Of a DNA stretch of 9,249 nt, positions 6,289 to 9,249 are shown in pieces. The stretch is taken from positions 1 to 9,249 of the forward strand of contig CBDULX010000121.1 in assembly GCA_965368175.1 (NCBI GenBank). Reading direction: 5' to 3'. Numbering within the stretch: position 1 is the first letter of the stretch; each line of letters starts with the position of its first letter. The notes under the pieces were generated by a model. The model had not been told where the DNA came from. It ran no database searches and worked only from the letters and a program-made list of their open reading frames with translations. The translations under genes and the position numbers were made by a program. The DNA comes from CBDULX01 sp965368175. GTDB taxonomy: Bacteria; Pseudomonadota; Gammaproteobacteria; SZUA-229.

Positions 6289-6531
6289 TTATTTTTTAGC
6301 TTTAGCGCGTTTTTTTCTGCCTTTTTTCTTTACCTTGGCTTTAGCTTTTGGCTTTGCCGCTACTGCTGCAGCTTGTTTAACCAGATCAACTGTACGCTGT
6401 TGAGCAACTTTAGTCGCTGCTTTCACATCTTTTAATTCAGCAGTTAATGCAGATAAGCGTGCTTTCATTGCAGCCATAGGATCTTTCTTCGCTGCAGTTT
6501 TCTTCTTTCTTGCTAGTTTTTTACGAGCCAT
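6289..6531 (-). CDS. Lys/Ala-rich H1-like small basic protein, putative nucleoid-associated
   Basis: An 80-residue protein with 24 Lys and 6 Arg against only 4 acidic residues, and no aromatic residue, Cys or His. The layout is a basic head (ARKKLARKKKTAAKK, 2-16), a central amphipathic helix with possible coiled-coil character (about 19-54, MAAMKARLSALTAELKDVKA and on), and a basic Lys/Ala tail (57-80, AKPKAKAKVKKKGRKKRAKA). The tail resembles eukaryotic histone H1 tails and bacterial H1-like proteins such as AlgP or Hc1, which bind DNA without sequence preference. DNA binding is inference from composition; RNA or ribosome association is also possible. ATG at 6531 is chosen over an in-frame TTG at 6582 because GGAG (6538-6541) lies six bases upstream. 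It has its own promoter and terminator, so it is a single-gene unit. Confidence 0.85.
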   Translation of the reverse strand: MARKKLARKKKTAAKKDPMAAMKARLSALTAELKDVKAATKVAQQRTVDLVKQAAAVAAKPKAKAKVKKKGRKKRAKAKK

Positions 6532-6567
6532 TTGTGTCTCCAGGTTCTTATTACGTGGATTAAGTAT

Positions 6568-6597
6568 ATTATTAAAATTCAACTATTCAAGCGTCAA
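6568..6597 (-). promoter_or_regulatory. Sigma70-type promoter of the H1-like gene
   Basis: On the minus strand TTGACG (6597-6592, five of six) is followed after 18 bp by AATAAT (6573-6568, five of six). The start would be near 6561, giving a leader of about 30 nt that includes the GGAG ribosome site. Confidence 0.65.
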
Positions 6598-6797
6598 GCA
6601 TCAATCATCGCTATATTTTATAGTTATTTTTTAATAATTTGCTAAAAATATGTTTATTTCTTCAGTTAATTAACCGTCTTTACCAAACAAAGCTACAAAA
6701 TATGAATTTGAACCTGACAAAACCATTGAAGTCATACTAAATACTAATAACACATGTCATTTCAGACCTGCAAGAGCTTTAATCAGGCAGGATTTTA

Positions 6798-6827
6798 TTT
6801 AGATATGACTTATTTCACACTTATACT
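6798..6827 (+). promoter_or_regulatory. Candidate promoter of the 6875 gene
   Basis: TTTAGA (6798-6803, four of six) is followed after 18 bp by TATACT (6822-6827, five of six). The start would be near 6834, about 41 nt before the ATG. Confidence 0.4.
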
Positions 6828-6874
6828 GCCAACCCTATTTATAATTATATGTAATCAATTTAGCTTTATACCTT

Positions 6875-7855
6875 ATGGATAAACAACATCCCAACCTGAG
6901 TGACCACGAGCTGCAGTTAATACTAACTGCAGTAGAAGCCGGTGCTTGTCAGTATTTTCAGGAACGCAGGGATAAAATTCCGGAATTTGTACGTAATATC
7001 TACTCGGTAAAAGGTTCAATCAAGACCAACAGCAAAGCCTTTGGACTGGATATGATTCGCGCCCCCATTAATTTGTTCTGGGCGGTTCCTTATCTTGGGA
7101 TTCAGAGTTTATCTAAAGTCAGTAGTAAAACCGGATTAGGCCCAGTTGGTCGTTTTTTAGGTAAGACTCCTGCCGGATTCAAGACTCGGGTACAAAAAGA
7201 AGTTGACTGGCGAGTACGCACAGAATTACTGGAATTACCCTATGAGCAGGAAAAACGACGCTCAGAAAAGGATGCACTTCTGGAAACCATACTCAAGCAG
7301 GAAGCCATTGTTGCATTACTGAATAACCAGCTAAAAGACATCCATCAACATATTCGCCGTGATGATTTTGAGCAGGCTTTACAACGTGAGCTGGATACCT
7401 ATGGCAGCACTCGAATTGCAGCGGCCGATATGGCCTGTAGTGTTTTGAATATGTCCGCCGGCGCTTTGTTCTTTAAAAAACTGACTCCAGGTGCCATTAC
7501 CAGTGGTAGTGCTTTAGCTGCATCAATGGCCCAGCAGTCTGCCATATCGGGTTTTATTTTTGGTGAAACCCTGGGTTCAGTCTATTACTCTCTGTTTCCA
7601 GCTAAAGCCTCTATGGGTTTACTGGTGGCATCCACCGCAAGCATACTGGCGGCCATGGGTGTCGCATCGGCTTTTTCCGGTATTCTTACGGATCCTTTTC
7701 AACGCTGGTTTGGAATTCATCAACGTCGTTTAAACAAAATAGTATCCAGCCTGGAACAGAGCTTTGATATTGCCGATGGTAAAGGTTTTCACCCCAAAGA
7801 CCATTATCTGGCGCGAATTTTCGATATTTTTGATTTCATTAAAACCGTGACCTGA
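6875..7855 (+). CDS. Membrane-associated protein of unknown function (possibly DUF6635-like)
   Basis: The 326-residue product has no motif of known function that I can name. Residues 24-72 (ACQYFQERRDKIPEFV, then KAFGLDMIRAPINLFWAVP) and 103-123 (KTRVQKEVDWRVRTELLELP) resemble an uncharacterised proteobacterial family I remember as DUF6635; this was not checked. The middle (124-176) is charged and helical. Four hydrophobic stretches follow: a short one at 62-79, then 183-200, about 212-243 (rich in Ala/Ser/Gly) and 245-271. The C-terminus (277-326) is basic, then mixed, and looks cytoplasmic. It is probably an inner-membrane protein. ATG is preceded by no clear Shine-Dalgarno; an in-frame TAA at 6842 limits upstream starts and the next Met is residue 60. 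It stands alone between a divergent and a convergent gene, with no partner to suggest a role. Confidence 0.8.
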   Translation: MDKQHPNLSDHELQLILTAVEAGACQYFQERRDKIPEFVRNIYSVKGSIKTNSKAFGLDMIRAPINLFWAVPYLGIQSLSKVSSKTGLGPVGRFLGKTPAGFKTRVQKEVDWRVRTELLELPYEQEKRRSEKDALLETILKQEAIVALLNNQLKDIHQHIRRDDFEQALQRELDTYGSTRIAAADMACSVLNMSAGALFFKKLTPGAITSGSALAASMAQQSAISGFIFGETLGSVYYSLFPAKASMGLLVASTASILAAMGVASAFSGILTDPFQRWFGIHQRRLNKIVSSLEQSFDIADGKGFHPKDHYLARIFDIFDFIKTVT

Positions 7856-7987
7856 ACACCAGTAATAGCTTTTATCTCAGTACATTCAGCCATACATTAA
7901 ATATATATTTATCTGCTCGTTCAAATGAATGATATAGATATTAAATAGATTGCTACTGCCAGTTTGATATAAAACAGTTTAAACGAA

Positions 7988-8018
7988 ACCACTCTGAGAC
8001 CCATGGCCTCAAAGTGGT
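7988..8018 (-). terminator. Hairpin terminator after argG
   Basis: On the minus strand a 14-pair stem (ACCACTTTGAGGCC against GGTCTCAGAGTGGT, with two G-U pairs) closes a three-base ATG loop, followed by TTCGTTT. It lies 12 bp after the argG stop. The T-run is broken, so it is a weaker intrinsic terminator than the one at 6265. It may also block transcripts coming from the convergent 6875 gene, although no T-run follows it on the plus strand. Confidence 0.7.
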
Positions 8019-8030
8019 CTGAATAGGAAC

Positions 8031-9242
8031 TTACTTACGGTTGGCGGCTATACGTAAACGTAATGCATTGAGCTTGATGAAACCTTCAGCATCTTTCTGG
8101 TTATAGGCACCCGCATCATCTTCGAAGGTGGCGATTTTCTCATCGAACAATGAATCGGTCGCTGAACGACGGCCGACCGCACTGACGGCACCCTTGTACA
8201 GTTTAAGACGCACCTCTCCGTTCACGTGTTCCTGTGAGGCATCGATCATTTTCTGCATCATTTCACGCTCAGGACTCCACCAGTAACCATTATAGATAAG
8301 CGAAGCATAACGAGGCATCAATTCATCTTTCAGATGCGCCACTTCACGATCAAGCGTTAAGGATTCTATGGCACGATGAGCTTTCATCATCAGAGTGCCT
8401 CCGGGTGTTTCGTAACAACCTCGGGATTTCATACCTACATAACGATTTTCTACAATATCCAGGCGACCGATACCATTGGCGCCGCCGAGCTGGTTTAGTT
8501 TGCTTAGTACCTGGGCTGGCGTCATGCGTTCGCCATCGATGGCCACGATATCGCCTTTCTCATAACTCAGTTCGATATAACTGGCTTTATCCGGTGCTGC
8601 TTCTGGCGCTACCGACCAGCGCCACATATCGTCTTCGGCTTCTGCCCATGGATCTTCCAGAATGCCGCCTTCATAGGAAATGTGCAGCAAGTTGGCATCC
8701 ATTGAATAAGGTGATTTTTTCTTGTTTTTAGCAAAATCGACAGGAATGCTGTGCTTTTCTGCGTATGCCATCAGTTTTTCACGGGAATTCAGGTCCCATT
8801 CGCGCCAGGGTGCAATCACTCGCACACCCGGTTTCAGTGCATAGGCGCCCAGTTCAAAACGCACCTGATCGTTACCCTTGCCAGTCGCTCCATGGGAAAT
8901 GGCATCGGCTCCCGTTTCGTTGGCGATTTCGATCAGACGTTTGGCTATCAGTGGCCGGGCAATGGAAGTGCCCAGCAGGTATTCACCTTCATAGATAGCA
9001 TTGGCGCGAAACATTGGGTATACATAGTCACGTACGAACTCTTCACGCAGGTCTTCGATGTAGATTTCCTTAACACCCATGTCCTGTGCCTTGGCTCGTG
9101 CAGGTTCAACTTCTTCACCCTGACCGATATCGGCAGTGAAGGTTACTACCTCACATTCATAGGTATCTTCCAGCCATTTCAGGATGACTGAGGTGTCCAG
9201 GCCACCAGAATAGGCCAGGACCACTTTATTAATGTTGGACAT
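8031..9242 (-). CDS. argG: Argininosuccinate synthase
   Basis: A complete 403-residue enzyme that joins citrulline and aspartate using ATP (giving AMP and PPi) to form argininosuccinate, the penultimate step of arginine synthesis, in the cytoplasm. The N-type ATP pyrophosphatase loop AYSGGLDTS is at residues 10-18. SHGATGKGNDQVRFE (116-130) is the aspartate/citrulline-binding block, and APWREWDL (144-151) and YSMDANLLHISYEGG (179-193) are further family signatures. The length fits the common 400-residue type rather than the longer E. coli type (about 447 from memory). The ATG at 9242 is seven bases from the window edge, so its ribosome site and promoter are mostly outside. No link to the hydrogenase genes is implied; it is a housekeeping neighbour ending in its own hairpin. 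Confidence 0.97.
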   Translation of the reverse strand: MSNINKVVLAYSGGLDTSVILKWLEDTYECEVVTFTADIGQGEEVEPARAKAQDMGVKEIYIEDLREEFVRDYVYPMFRANAIYEGEYLLGTSIARPLIAKRLIEIANETGADAISHGATGKGNDQVRFELGAYALKPGVRVIAPWREWDLNSREKLMAYAEKHSIPVDFAKNKKKSPYSMDANLLHISYEGGILEDPWAEAEDDMWRWSVAPEAAPDKASYIELSYEKGDIVAIDGERMTPAQVLSKLNQLGGANGIGRLDIVENRYVGMKSRGCYETPGGTLMMKAHRAIESLTLDREVAHLKDELMPRYASLIYNGYWWSPEREMMQKMIDASQEHVNGEVRLKLYKGAVSAVGRRSATDSLFDEKIATFEDDAGAYNQKDAEGFIKLNALRLRIAANRK

Positions 9243-9249
9243 GCAGGTG

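Larger units (their letters stand above)
6532..6874. other. Divergent intergenic region between the H1-like gene and the 6875 gene
   Basis: This 343-bp gap is A+T-rich. It holds the promoter of the H1-like gene on the left and a weaker candidate promoter on the right. The middle (about 6610-6790) has no gene, RNA, hairpin or repeat that I can support. Confidence 0.65.

Noticed and set aside
6532..6582. Longer H1-like reading from TTG at 6582
   Set aside because: The extra residues look unlike the basic protein, the segment overlaps the -10 and leader, and the ATG at 6531 has its own GGAG.
8751..9191. 146-codon plus-strand ORF opposite argG
   Set aside because: It lies wholly antisense to a certain gene, has no family-like sequence, and is explained by codon bias of argG in the opposite frame.

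Overview
The window looks like chromosomal DNA of moderate G+C content from a gammaproteobacterium. The basis is close resemblance of the hydrogenase proteins, as I remember them, to Escherichia coli HybO/HybA/HybB/HybC/HybD in sequence and gene order, a perfect FNR-type operator, and enterobacterial-style Shine-Dalgarno and sigma70-like signals. I cannot name the genus.

Positions 1-5216 (minus strand) hold a hyb-type uptake [NiFe]-hydrogenase operon, transcribed right to left: hybO (Fe-S small subunit with Tat signal), hybA (16-Cys ferredoxin-type electron carrier with Tat signal), hybB (about ten-helix NrfD/PsrC-type quinone-reactive anchor), hybC (Ni-Fe large subunit) and hybD (maturation endopeptidase, cut by the window edge). 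The genes are tightly packed (11-nt gap, 4-nt overlap, 40-nt gap, 1-nt overlap). Together they should oxidise H2 at the periplasmic face and pass electrons HybC -> HybO -> HybA -> HybB -> quinone. The small subunit has glycine at both extra-cysteine positions that mark oxygen-tolerant enzymes, so this is an ordinary group 1c-like enzyme, in keeping with anaerobic control.

Positions 5217-5612 are a control region with a perfect TTGAT-N4-ATCAA site. Its distance to a candidate -10 box facing hybO fits a class II FNR promoter. A -10-like TATACT lies at a similar distance on the other side, facing a small membrane protein gene (5613-6038), so the site may act in both directions.

Positions 6039-6288 contain a long imperfect palindrome (6085-6155) made of CAC(A/G)GAGT-like units. 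It sits between two copies of an 11-bp direct repeat, one of which covers the stop codon of the preceding gene. A strong intrinsic terminator follows.

Positions 6289-6531 (minus) encode an 80-residue Lys/Ala-rich H1-like protein with its own promoter. Positions 6875-7855 (plus) encode a 326-residue membrane-associated protein of unknown function. Positions 8031-9242 (minus) encode argininosuccinate synthase (argG), followed by a hairpin terminator. No tRNA, rRNA, CRISPR array or transposase gene was seen.
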